The notes under the pieces: model-generated
Database searches by the model: none
Told to the model about the DNA's origin: nothing
What the model saw: the letters and a program-made list of their open reading frames with translations, nothing else
Shown here: positions 24,051 to 31,742 of the stretch, piece after piece
Layout of the letters: each line of letters starts with the position of its first letter
Numbering within the stretch: the stretch's first letter is position 1
Translations under genes and position numbers: made by a program
DNA from: Acidaminobacter hydrogenoformans DSM 2784
GTDB taxonomy: Bacteria > Bacillota > Clostridia > Peptostreptococcales > Acidaminobacteraceae
Assembly: GCF_900103005.1 (NCBI RefSeq)
Contig: NZ_FMWL01000009.1
Coordinates: 35,852-99,851, forward strand
Length of the DNA: 64,000 nt
Direction of reading: 5' to 3'

Positions 24051-25760
24051 TTAAGCTTCACAACCTTTAAAGTTTAAAATAACTTTAGTCCCATTCCCAT
24101 TGCTCTCAATGACTATCGATCCGTTATTATCAGAGATTAATTGATACGTGATATACAACCCAAGACCTGTACCTGTTTCTTTTTTTGTAAAAAACGGATC
24201 AAAAATATTATTTAAATCATCCTTGGATATTCCTATGCCATCGTCTTCGATAGTTATTCTTACAAAACTGCCAATGTAATTGGCTGAAATATAAATGCTG
24301 CCCTCATTATCAATAGCTTCAATGGCATTGTTGACAATATTCATCATAATCTGCCAAAGCTGTTTCTCATCCACATAGATTTTTACATTTTTTTCAATAT
24401 ATAACATAAATTCAATATTATACTTTCTATTTTTTTGACAGTCTAAGAGTGAAGTGAAAAAACTCGATAATTCAACACATTGAAAATGTGGAAGTCTTGG
24501 CGATGAATACGTTAACAATTCTTTGAGTATGTTATCAATGATAGAAACTTGATTTGGAACGTGCTTTAGCAATGAAGTTCTAAATTCCGGATCATCGATA
24601 TTTTGGGGTAACAGATCAACAAAATTCTTTATACTTGTCAAAGGGTTCCTAATCTCATGTGCAACATTCAGTATCAATCTACCCAACGATTGCATTTTAT
24701 CATATGTTTTTAATGCTTCTTCGGATTTCTTTTCAATTGTAACATCTCTTAAATTAATAATAATTCCTGTATTATTGTTGCCACTATCTAATAACGGACT
24801 GATGTTTATTTTTAGCCATTTTTTTTCATCAAAGTAATCATTAAATAAGATATCATTATGATAAACGTTTGAACTGTCATCAAGTGTTTTTTGAATAATG
24901 TCACCATCGATGAAGTTTATCAATTCCGATTCATAAAACGATTTAAAAATAGTTCTGTATTTGTTAATTCTAAGAAGTGAACAGGCTGAATTATTAATGG
25001 CTTTTATTACGCCAAGGCTATCTAAGCAAATAATGCCAGTACCTGTCGTTTCAATTATTTGGTTATCTATAAAATCGATTTGCTCTCCAAACCAATTATC
25101 ATAAATTCTTTGATAAGTGCCGTCTTCTCTAATCTTTTGAATGCCATCATTAAATAATTTTAATAGATCTCGTCTATTTTTTCGAAACCCAAGTCCAAAC
25201 TTTGTAATATTTATTGGTGCACCAACTGATTTTATCATTGATGCAGTTCCGGCATCCTTAGCATAATAAAGTATTACCATTCTATTTCCAGCAATTGCAT
25301 CAACTTCTTGATTGATTAACATCTCCAGCGCGATCTTTTGATTTCGAACTTTTACAATATGGATTGGATGATTAATATTAGATTTCTTAATGATGATATC
25401 ATAGCTAATGTCATTTTCTTGGACAGCAATTTTTTTTCTGTATAAGTCATTAATTACATTAATATCTGCCCTATTAGATAAAGTATACACAGAGTGAAAA
25501 ACAGTTACATATTCCTTTGAGAATACAAAATCTTCTTTTCTCTCATTTGAAATCGACATACCCTGAATAGCTAAAAATTCATTTCTTTTAATGCGTTGAA
25601 TTGCTTCTGTCCATTCCATCAGATTAAAAACGACTTCAAAATTCATTGCCTTTGCTATACTTTTAGTTATTTCAATGCTAAAGCCTTTGCAATTACCATC
25701 TTTATCATAATACTCAAAAGGAGGATAGTTTAAATCCCCACAGATTTCGATCGTTCGCAA
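24051..25760 (-). CDS. Soluble histidine kinase with a solute-binding (SBP_bac_3) sensor domain and PAS domain
   Basis: A 569-residue kinase. Residues 1-230 are an amino-acid-binding SBP family 3 domain (ICGDLNYPPFEYYDKDGN, GFSIEITKSIAKAMNF, DGTYQRIYDNWFG). Residues 235-345 are a PAS domain, followed by HisKA with His368 in NVAHEIRNPLTS and a HATPase with NIVNNAIEAI, DDGIGIS and GTGLGLYIT. No signal peptide or membrane segment is visible. The TTG start after GAGGTG has an in-frame TGA just upstream, so no longer form exists. It is therefore predicted to sense its ligand in the cytosol, which is unusual for this domain. Confidence 0.9.
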   Translation of the reverse strand: MRTIEICGDLNYPPFEYYDKDGNCKGFSIEITKSIAKAMNFEVVFNLMEWTEAIQRIKRNEFLAIQGMSISNERKEDFVFSKEYVTVFHSVYTLSNRADINVINDLYRKKIAVQENDISYDIIIKKSNINHPIHIVKVRNQKIALEMLINQEVDAIAGNRMVILYYAKDAGTASMIKSVGAPINITKFGLGFRKNRRDLLKLFNDGIQKIREDGTYQRIYDNWFGEQIDFIDNQIIETTGTGIICLDSLGVIKAINNSACSLLRINKYRTIFKSFYESELINFIDGDIIQKTLDDSSNVYHNDILFNDYFDEKKWLKINISPLLDSGNNNTGIIINLRDVTIEKKSEEALKTYDKMQSLGRLILNVAHEIRNPLTSIKNFVDLLPQNIDDPEFRTSLLKHVPNQVSIIDNILKELLTYSSPRLPHFQCVELSSFFTSLLDCQKNRKYNIEFMLYIEKNVKIYVDEKQLWQIMMNIVNNAIEAIDNEGSIYISANYIGSFVRITIEDDGIGISKDDLNNIFDPFFTKKETGTGLGLYITYQLISDNNGSIVIESNGNGTKVILNFKGCEA

Positions 25761-26475
25761 TGTTACTCACCTCAATCAATTAAACTTATAATTTCAACAT
25801 ATGTATTACAAATGTCATGTTTTCAACAATTGTATTATACCCTCTTTTTATTAATTCTCAAATGATTTAGACTACGTTAAACTGGTTCAAACAAAAGCTC
25901 AATTCGCTAAAAACAACACCTGACTTCATAACAAAATGCTCAAACCAGTCCACTTTTGTTAATTCTTTATCGCGTAGTAACACCTCAATCCTGTAGTGTA
26001 GTCCGGGATATGGTGTTTTTTCTTTTTCCAAATTATTTTCTTACATTTTCTTTGACTTCTTATTATTAAATTCATATTCAAGATTAATTTAGAATATCAA
26101 AATTAAAATACGCATTATTAAAAAATCTACAGTAAAAATTTTCAATCCAGGGTTCAAAAACCTCCCAAAATTGTCACGGTATATGAGAGATGAAATTTTC
26201 TCAACAAAAATCGTTCTTTGACAATTTCATAATAGAACTCCGGATCCCTTTGATGCATGGACCGAAAGGAAAAGCCAGGCGACTGGTACGCGACGACCTT
26301 CCAAAGTGAAGCGAGCGGTTAATACCCAGGTCCCAGGTTGATTGTGGCAGATCAGCCGGCCAAGACCTCATGCATCAGATCATGATACTTCCGTACAGTC
26401 ACAGCCCGAGCGTGATCAAACCGTCCCCGGCAATGAGTACGGCCCGCCATCAGAATGGGGGGAGGTGAAAAACCT
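25761..26475. other. Long intergenic stretch upstream of the sensor kinase
   Basis: AT-rich up to about 26220 and then clearly GC-richer, which marks a composition boundary. It should hold the kinase promoter. A stop-bounded coding-like frame is at 25867-26040 on the minus strand. From 26230 two short plus-strand frames (HGPKGKARRLVRDDLPK and AWTERKSQATGTRRPSK) look like remnants of a gene tail. No RNA gene was recognised. Confidence 0.5.
25867..26040 (-). pseudogene. Coding-like relic upstream of the sensor kinase
   Basis: A 57-codon open frame ending with TAA at 25867-25869 and closed upstream by a TAA. It reads EKTPYPGLHYRIEVLLRDK and then ELTKVDWFEHFVMKSG. The residue mix is protein-like, but there is no start with a ribosome site. 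Probably the tail of a lost gene. Family not recognised. Confidence 0.35.
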
Positions 26476-26631
26476 ATGAAAGCGCCCGCCAGCGCTTGTC
26501 CGGCAGTTCGAAGAACCCAACTCGAAATAGCAGCAGCCCCACTGACAACGTCCTCATCCATAATGAGGCTCATGTGGTCAGTGGGGCTGCTTCAAACACT
26601 TGATGTCAAGGCTGTGGAATGGGGATTTTAA
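26476..26631 (+). CDS. Possible 51-residue protein over a nested hairpin
   Basis: ATG 26476 has an excellent ribosome site GGGGGAGGTG at 8-nt spacing; the frame runs to TAA 26629-26631. The product starts MKAPASACPAVRRTQLEIAA and has a hydrophobic C-terminal half. The reading frame overlaps a 15-bp perfect inverted repeat (26532-26591). It could be a leader peptide or a decayed gene. Not recognised. Confidence 0.3.
   Translation: MKAPASACPAVRRTQLEIAAAPLTTSSSIMRLMWSVGLLQTLDVKAVEWGF
26532..26591. repeat. 15-bp perfect inverted repeat with nested hairpin
   Basis: Arms AGCAGCCCCACTGAC (26532-26546) and GTCAGTGGGGCTGCT (26577-26591). The 30-nt interior holds a further CCTCAT/ATGAGG hairpin. There is no T tract after it on the plus strand. 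It may be an origin, transfer or attachment structure, or a strong RNA fold. Confidence 0.7.
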
Positions 26632-26778
26632 GACCCTCGACAACATTGAGACTGCCTACCGCTTTGTGCTACGCTCTCCTTAAGCAAAAAAGAGATCCTA
26701 TGAAGCACGCTCACCTGATGCACTAAAGCCTGAAGATACCAGACCGCCGAATGATCTGCTTTTCGACGGCCTGGTATC

Positions 26779-26797
26779 CTCAGGATCTGATCCTGAG
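26779..26797. repeat. 19-bp perfect palindrome
   Basis: CTCAGGATC-T-GATCCTGAG. It follows an imperfect hairpin with arms starting GATACCAG and CTGGTATC (about 26736-26778). Possible operator or recombination-related structure upstream of the recombinase operon. Confidence 0.7.
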
Positions 26798-26875
26798 ATT
26801 AAACTGTGTTTCGACACAATGTAACTGATGGTTTGCCCATTTGACACATCGACAAACTTCCCACACCAAAAAAGC

Positions 26876-26898
26876 GTGCTTATAATCATTATAAGCAC
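26876..26898. promoter_or_regulatory. Palindrome containing a TATAAT box: probable operator-promoter
   Basis: GTGCTTATAAT-C-ATTATAAGCAC, perfect 11-bp arms around one base. The left arm contains TATAAT (26881-26886), a perfect -10 hexamer, and a ribosome site and the 55-residue gene follow within 15 bp. A TTGACA at 26841 is too far for standard spacing. It probably binds a dimeric regulator that controls the recombinase operon. Confidence 0.55.
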
Positions 26899-26919
26899 CT
26901 CACTCGGAGGTGATTGTAC

Positions 26920-27087
26920 ATGGAAAATATCAAGAGTTTATCCCAAAATACAGTCGAAGCGGCTCAGCCTCACAGCACAATCGCGACAGCGAAAACAAAA
27001 TCCTATCAGGATTTCATCAATGTGCTCTCGAAAATTATCGAAAAGCATGGCAACGAAGTGCTGAATGAGATAAACCGTGCTGAATAA
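26920..27087 (+). CDS. Small protein encoded before the recombinase
   Basis: A 55-residue frame with a consensus site GGAGGTGAT before ATG 26920. The product starts MENIKSLSQNTVEAAQ and ends in an amphipathic helix (YQDFINVLSKIIEKHGNEVL). It lies 52 bp before the recombinase gene and is probably co-transcribed. Small proteins in this position in recombinase elements may help excision or regulate it; no family is recognised here. Confidence 0.6.
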   Translation: MENIKSLSQNTVEAAQPHSTIATAKTKSYQDFINVLSKIIEKHGNEVLNEINRAE

Positions 27088-27139
27088 ATGGCTGTATTCA
27101 TGTCATTGATGTTTTCCAATATTTATTGGAGGTTTGACC

Positions 27140-28837
27140 ATGAATAGGAGCGGGAAAAAATGTGTGCTTTATCCCCGGGTTAGTACTGAAATGCAAGTGG
27201 ATGGCTACAGCCTGGATGGACAGAAAAACAGCCTAAAACGTTTTGCTGAAAGAGAAGAAATGGACATCGTCAATATTTACGAAGATGCTGGCAAATCCGG
27301 CAAATCCATTGACGGCAGACCTGCCTTTAAGCAAATGCTGGCTGATATTGAAAATAGCTTAGAGCTTGATTATATCCTGGTGTACAAACTGTCCCGCTTT
27401 GGCAGAAATGCCGCTGATATTTTAACTTCCCTGGAGCACGTTCAGTCTTTTGGGGTCAATTTGATCTGTATAGAGGAAGGTATAGATTCCTCACAAACAA
27501 GTGGAAAGCTTTTGATCTCTGTACTCTCTGCCGTTGCTGAAATTGAACGCGAAAATATCATTGAGCAGACCATGAACGATCGAAAGGAAAAAGCGCGTCA
27601 AGGCGGCTGGAACGGTGGTTTTGCCCCTTATGGCTACTTTCTCAAAGATAAGCAGCTTTTTATTAACGAGGATGAAGCTGAAGCTGTTCGCATGATCTTT
27701 GAAAAGTTTCTAAAAGACAATATGGGTTTTACCAAAATTGCCAGATATCTAAACTTACAGGGGATTCAGAAGATACAACGAAACAACGGCACGCTCTCGC
27801 TGTGGAGTACACATTTTGTTAAAGCGATCATTGATAACCCTGTCTATTGTGGCAAAATCTCTTATGGCAGACGTGTCCGTGAAAAGGTAAAAGGAAGTAA
27901 GAACACCTATAAACAGATCCCGCAGGAAAATTACATCTTAGCGGAAGGTCAACATGAGGCCATTATTAGCGAAGAACTATGGAATGCAGCACATGAGAAA
28001 AGAGAACTGACAGGTGTTAAGTCCCAGTCTAAAATAGGCAGGGACAGAATCCACTTGCTAAGCGGCATTTTGAAGTGTCCGAATTGCGGCGGTCCAATGT
28101 ATACTATCAAACGCGCTTGGACCAACAAAGATGGTACCTCGAAAGAAATTTATTATTATATTTGCAGCAGAAGGCGGGCAGCAAGAGGGAAAACCTGTGA
28201 CTATAACGCACAGATCAGAAAGACAGACATTGAGCCCCTTGTCATTGATGCAATCCGCGAAATGATCACCAATCAGGATTTTGCTGTAGAAGTCAAATCG
28301 AGAATAGGAAAAGAAATAGACATCTCTACCTTAAACAGAGAACTGAAAAACTACGAATCCAAACTGAGAGAAGTGGAACTGAATAAATCCCGTCTTGAAA
28401 ATGAAATAGACACACTGCCTGAGGACACGCGTTTCAGGGAACGTAAGCTACATGACATGACCCTCAGACTTGATGGACTCTATGACACCATAGTTGAACT
28501 TGAAGATCAAATTGAAGATGTAAATCTTCGTCGAAAAGCCGTAGAGCAAGAGGCGATCACTTTAGAAAACATCTATACCCTGCTGTCGAACTTCGACAAA
28601 GTGTACGACAAAATCAGCGATGAAGAGAAAAAATCTCTGATTTCTTCGCTCATCAAAGAAATAGAGATTTTTCCAAATAATACGGCTGAACAGCCTCTTA
28701 AATCTATAAAGTTCAATTTCCCTGTCTATAAAGATCCTGAAGATTTTGGTGATACAACTAGCGACAAAAGGACGCACGTCTCCACGTGCCCCGTCCCCCC
28801 AAAAAGATCCACCGGCTGCACCGCCACCAGCTCATAA
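27140..28837 (+). CDS. Large serine recombinase (integrase)
   Basis: A 565-residue serine recombinase. The N-terminal resolvase domain has the catalytic Ser in YPRVSTEMQ and the LVYKLSRFGRN and SAVAEIERENIIEQ motifs. A recombinase domain, a zinc ribbon (CPNCGGPMY ... C...C near residue 315) and a long coiled coil (about 400-500) follow. It integrates and excises the element. GGAGG precedes ATG 27140. The last residues after FPVYKDPEDFGDTT are encoded by the antisense strand of rlmD, so its C-terminus was changed by the insertion site; overlap with rlmD is 112 bp. Confidence 0.93.
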   Translation: MNRSGKKCVLYPRVSTEMQVDGYSLDGQKNSLKRFAEREEMDIVNIYEDAGKSGKSIDGRPAFKQMLADIENSLELDYILVYKLSRFGRNAADILTSLEHVQSFGVNLICIEEGIDSSQTSGKLLISVLSAVAEIERENIIEQTMNDRKEKARQGGWNGGFAPYGYFLKDKQLFINEDEAEAVRMIFEKFLKDNMGFTKIARYLNLQGIQKIQRNNGTLSLWSTHFVKAIIDNPVYCGKISYGRRVREKVKGSKNTYKQIPQENYILAEGQHEAIISEELWNAAHEKRELTGVKSQSKIGRDRIHLLSGILKCPNCGGPMYTIKRAWTNKDGTSKEIYYYICSRRRAARGKTCDYNAQIRKTDIEPLVIDAIREMITNQDFAVEVKSRIGKEIDISTLNRELKNYESKLREVELNKSRLENEIDTLPEDTRFRERKLHDMTLRLDGLYDTIVELEDQIEDVNLRRKAVEQEAITLENIYTLLSNFDKVYDKISDEEKKSLISSLIKEIEIFPNNTAEQPLKSIKFNFPVYKDPEDFGDTTSDKRTHVSTCPVPPKRSTGCTATSS

Positions 28838-30135
28838 GCCGCAGCCTCCAGTCCAGACTCTCCACCGCCGCACAGCACCTTCAGGTCCCGGGCCAGCGTG
28901 GAAGGCTTGCAGGACACATAAACAATCTTCTCAGGCTTCATATCCAGCAGCGTCCTCAGCACCTCTGGCTCACAGCCCTTCCGTGGAGGATCCAGCACGA
29001 CCACATCAGGCCGCACGCCCTGCTCCGCCAGCCGCGGCATGACATCCTCCGCCCTCCCGGCAATGAACTCAACATGATCAAGGCCAGCCCGCTTGGCATT
29101 TTCGACCGCATCCTCAACCGCCGGTCTTACGCTTTCTATACCGTAAACCTTCTGAGCCTGCCTTGACAAGCTAAGGGAAATCGTCCCAATCCCGGAGTAA
29201 ACGTCAAAGACGGTTTCACCACCGCTAAGCCCTGCAAACTCAACTGCTTTCTGATAGAGCACCCTGGTCTGTTCGGTGTTGACCTGGAAAAAAGACAGCG
29301 GACTGATCCCAAAATGGAACCCATCCAGCTCACCCAAAATCCGCTCGTTCCCATACAGCACTTTATTCTGAGGACCAAGTACCTGTCCCCCCGGCTTGGT
29401 GTTCGTGTTCAGCACAATGCTTTCAATCCCGGAAACTTCACCTCTCAGCCTTTCAACCAGCGCATCTGATCCCTGCAGGGTTTTCGAAGTCGCCACCAGC
29501 ACCACCATCAGCCCGCCGGTCACATTAGAATGCCGGATCATCAGATGCCGCAGAATCCCCTCCTGGGTCTTCGGGTTATACGTAGAAACACCTGTTGATT
29601 CGGCCCAGTCCCGCACCACAGCAACGACCCTTGAATTTATCTCCGGCTGGATCAAGCAATCCGCAATATCGATTACTTCATGGGTACCGGCCTTAAAAAA
29701 TCCAATCCGCACACGTCCGTTAACCCTTCGAATGTGATACTGCCCGTTATTGCGGTACCGAAAGGGCTCAGCCATCCCCAGCGTCAGTGGTACATCCACA
29801 CCCTTAAACCCGCCAATCCGTTCCAGCGCGTCCTGAACCGTCACTCGCTTGGCCTCAAGCTGCCCCGGATAATCCAGGTGCTGAAGCTGGCAGCCGCCAC
29901 ACTCCGGAAAATACGGGCAAGGCGGCGAAACCCTCGAAGGCGACGCCGTCAGTACCCGGGTCAGACGGCCCCTGGCATAATTTTTCTTCTGCTCCACGAG
30001 CAGGCATTCCACCGTTTCCCCCGGTAAAACCCCAGGCACAAACACCGCCATGCCGTCGAGGCGGCCAATACCCTCGCCCTCCTCGCTGAGGGCCGTAATC
30101 ATAAGCGTTTCAGGTTTTATCGAAATAGGATCCAT
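28726..30135 (-). CDS. rlmD: 23S rRNA (uracil-C5)-methyltransferase, RlmD/RumA type
   Basis: A 469-residue RNA uracil-5 methyltransferase with a TRAM domain (ITALSEEGEGIGRLDGMAVF), a four-cysteine iron-sulfur motif CPYFPECGGCQLQHLDY, SAM motifs DVYSGIGTISL and VLDPPRKGCEP, and the catalytic Cys in YVSCKPSTLARDL. GGAGG before ATG 30135 decides the start. The natural end HVETCVLLS is followed by LVVSPKSSGSL, which is encoded by the inserted recombinase element; enzyme activity is probably unaffected because the change is after the catalytic core. Confidence 0.93.
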   Translation of the reverse strand: MDPISIKPETLMITALSEEGEGIGRLDGMAVFVPGVLPGETVECLLVEQKKNYARGRLTRVLTASPSRVSPPCPYFPECGGCQLQHLDYPGQLEAKRVTVQDALERIGGFKGVDVPLTLGMAEPFRYRNNGQYHIRRVNGRVRIGFFKAGTHEVIDIADCLIQPEINSRVVAVVRDWAESTGVSTYNPKTQEGILRHLMIRHSNVTGGLMVVLVATSKTLQGSDALVERLRGEVSGIESIVLNTNTKPGGQVLGPQNKVLYGNERILGELDGFHFGISPLSFFQVNTEQTRVLYQKAVEFAGLSGGETVFDVYSGIGTISLSLSRQAQKVYGIESVRPAVEDAVENAKRAGLDHVEFIAGRAEDVMPRLAEQGVRPDVVVLDPPRKGCEPEVLRTLLDMKPEKIVYVSCKPSTLARDLKVLCGGGESGLEAAAYELVAVQPVDLFGGTGHVETCVLLSLVVSPKSSGSL

Positions 30136-30279
30136 AATTATTCCTCCAGTAGCATCATTTGGACTTTCCAGCCAAGGCACCATTAAATTGCCTTCATTCA
30201 TAGGTGGCAATGCCTGTCATAATGAATTATAATGTAATTTGAGGCAAGTTCAAAGACTATGATCACAAGGAGGGATAGC

Positions 30280-31644
30280 GTGTCAAAATTTTTGTTTAAT
30301 TTTGTCCTATTGACCGTCATGTTTTTTATACTGACCACTATGCCCGTTAATAAACAAATTCTCAATTTTAATTTCTCTTTTGAAGGCTTTACGGAGTGGG
30401 AGCAAGGCAAGATCCCGGAAGAAGAAGAGCCAGGGATAGTAGCCGATGGTCTCGGCGACGCCACCCTAACCACCAGCACCGCCTACCTCTTCCAGCCAGA
30501 ATCCCTGGTCGTCCTCGTTGAAGGCACCGGCGAGGTGGTGGAAATGGCCTCTGACATAAGAAATCAAATGACGCTGACCATTTACGACAAGGATCGTCAG
30601 GTCGAGGTGCTGACCGGCGACCAAATTCCGTTCAAAGAGGACCGGCTGATCGACAAGTCCAAGGTGGAACTGGCGCTGGACATCCCGGCACTCGCCCTCG
30701 AGGCCGGCCACTATAAGCTTGAGCTCGGAAGCGAAAGCACCCATCTGGCAGCTGAAGCAAGCACAGTATCAGCTGAAATTTCCACTTTTGCAGGTAAGCG
30801 TTACATCCCGGCGCGTCAAGTGGCGAACACACGAAACGTCTCAATTCAGACCTATTACCCTGATCAAAACCTGATGCATCTGGTCCCGTTATCGCAAGAA
30901 ACGGTTAACGACAAGGTTCTTCGAACTACCATGAATACCCTGACGTCACCACCGCCTGCGGGCCTTGGCCTGCTAAACGAAGCCTCCACATTCCGAGTAC
31001 CGAATATTCAATATGCTCAGGGTACTTTAGACATGTATACCCGCTCTGCGGATCTGGCACCGTTTTCAACTGGCAGTACCCGCTCAATGCTGGCTGTCGA
31101 AGCGATCCGGCACACGTTTTTTAACGTAGATTATGTCCAGCGAATCAAGTTCCATATGGATGGCAAATCCACAGGTGCTTTTCTTCACGGTATGGATCTT
31201 GGAACCGTTTACGAGCGGGACAACACGCCAATGGCATGGCTGGGCGTCAGAACCAGTGGAGAACGGCTTCTCCTCGGTCCCGTCAAAGTCAATCCAGCCC
31301 AGTCAAATCCGGCTGAGGATGTACTGGCACTTCTCAAAAGCGGCATAGCTCAGGAAGGCAGCAGCGACGCGCTGATCGCGCCTCTGCCGTCAAACGTTAT
31401 CGTGGTCAGTACCGCGCAAGACGGCGCGACCCTTAAAGTGGATCTTGGTATTGAAGGCGAGCTTTACGGCGGCGACCAGGCGCTCGCAGCATTTATGTTT
31501 GACGCGTTGACCCAGTCCCTGACCTCAATATCAGGTATTGACGCCGTCAGCTACACCATGGGTGGTGCGCCCATTACCAGCCTGAATGGCCTGAGTTTGA
31601 CTGAAGTACAGAGGAAAAAAGCCTTGATTAACCCGCTGGAATAG
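30280..31644 (+). CDS. GerMN-domain lipid- or membrane-anchored protein
   Basis: A 454-residue protein with an N-terminal membrane segment (FLFNFVLLTVMFFILTT) and two GerMN (sporulation/germination) modules in the exported part: one around NLMHLVPLSQETVNDKVL, the other around TAQDGATLKVDLGIEGEL then ALTQSLTSISGIDAVSY. GerMN proteins act in spore formation or the cell envelope. AAGGAGGG lies between the ATG at 30259 and the GTG at 30280, so the GTG is the start. A terminator overlaps its stop codon. Confidence 0.82.
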   Translation: MSKFLFNFVLLTVMFFILTTMPVNKQILNFNFSFEGFTEWEQGKIPEEEEPGIVADGLGDATLTTSTAYLFQPESLVVLVEGTGEVVEMASDIRNQMTLTIYDKDRQVEVLTGDQIPFKEDRLIDKSKVELALDIPALALEAGHYKLELGSESTHLAAEASTVSAEISTFAGKRYIPARQVANTRNVSIQTYYPDQNLMHLVPLSQETVNDKVLRTTMNTLTSPPPAGLGLLNEASTFRVPNIQYAQGTLDMYTRSADLAPFSTGSTRSMLAVEAIRHTFFNVDYVQRIKFHMDGKSTGAFLHGMDLGTVYERDNTPMAWLGVRTSGERLLLGPVKVNPAQSNPAEDVLALLKSGIAQEGSSDALIAPLPSNVIVVSTAQDGATLKVDLGIEGELYGGDQALAAFMFDALTQSLTSISGIDAVSYTMGGAPITSLNGLSLTEVQRKKALINPLE

Positions 31645-31655
31645 CGGGTTTTTTT
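31631..31655 (+). terminator. Terminator overlapping the GerMN gene stop codon
   Basis: Arms ACCCGCT (31631-31637) and AGCGGGT (31643-31649) followed by seven T. The TAG stop (31642-31644) lies in the loop and right arm. Confidence 0.85.
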
Positions 31656-31685
31656 CATATTACCAGCTTTGGGCTTACTTCAAAT

Positions 31686-31726
31686 AAAAAAAGTCCTCGC
31701 CAGTTTAATATCCAGCGCGGACCCTT
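31686..31726 (-). terminator. Probable terminator of the YibE/F gene
   Basis: Imperfect inverted arms GTCCTCGCCAG and CCAGCGCGGAC. On the minus strand they are followed by a seven-T tract, 20 bp after the yibE/F stop. Confidence 0.6.
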
Positions 31727-31742
31727 TATCTTATCATAAATT

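Larger units (their letters stand above)
26200..28765 (+). mobile_element. Small serine-recombinase element abutting rlmD
   Basis: The right boundary lies in the 3' end of rlmD (about 28750-28790), where the recombinase frame passes into the rlmD antisense strand. The left boundary is not defined; the composition change near 26220 is a candidate. Contents are two small frames, three palindromes and a large serine recombinase. No transfer genes are present, so it is either a small integrative unit or the leftover end of a larger integrative element. Confidence 0.5.

Noticed and set aside
26352..26573. 73-codon minus-strand frame in the palindrome region
   Set aside because: No ribosome site, and its sequence is produced by the inverted repeat. 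The plus-strand frame at 26476 has a far better start signal.
26220..26640. Group II or group I intron
   Set aside because: The structured, GC-rich look suggested an intron, but no GUGYG-type 5' end, domain V or intron-encoded protein was found.
26698..26898. 66-codon minus-strand frame
   Set aside because: Overlaps two palindromes and has no start signal or family resemblance.
30259..30279. ATG start for the GerMN gene
   Set aside because: The ribosome site AAGGAGGG lies after this ATG and five bases before a GTG, so the GTG at 30280 is the start.
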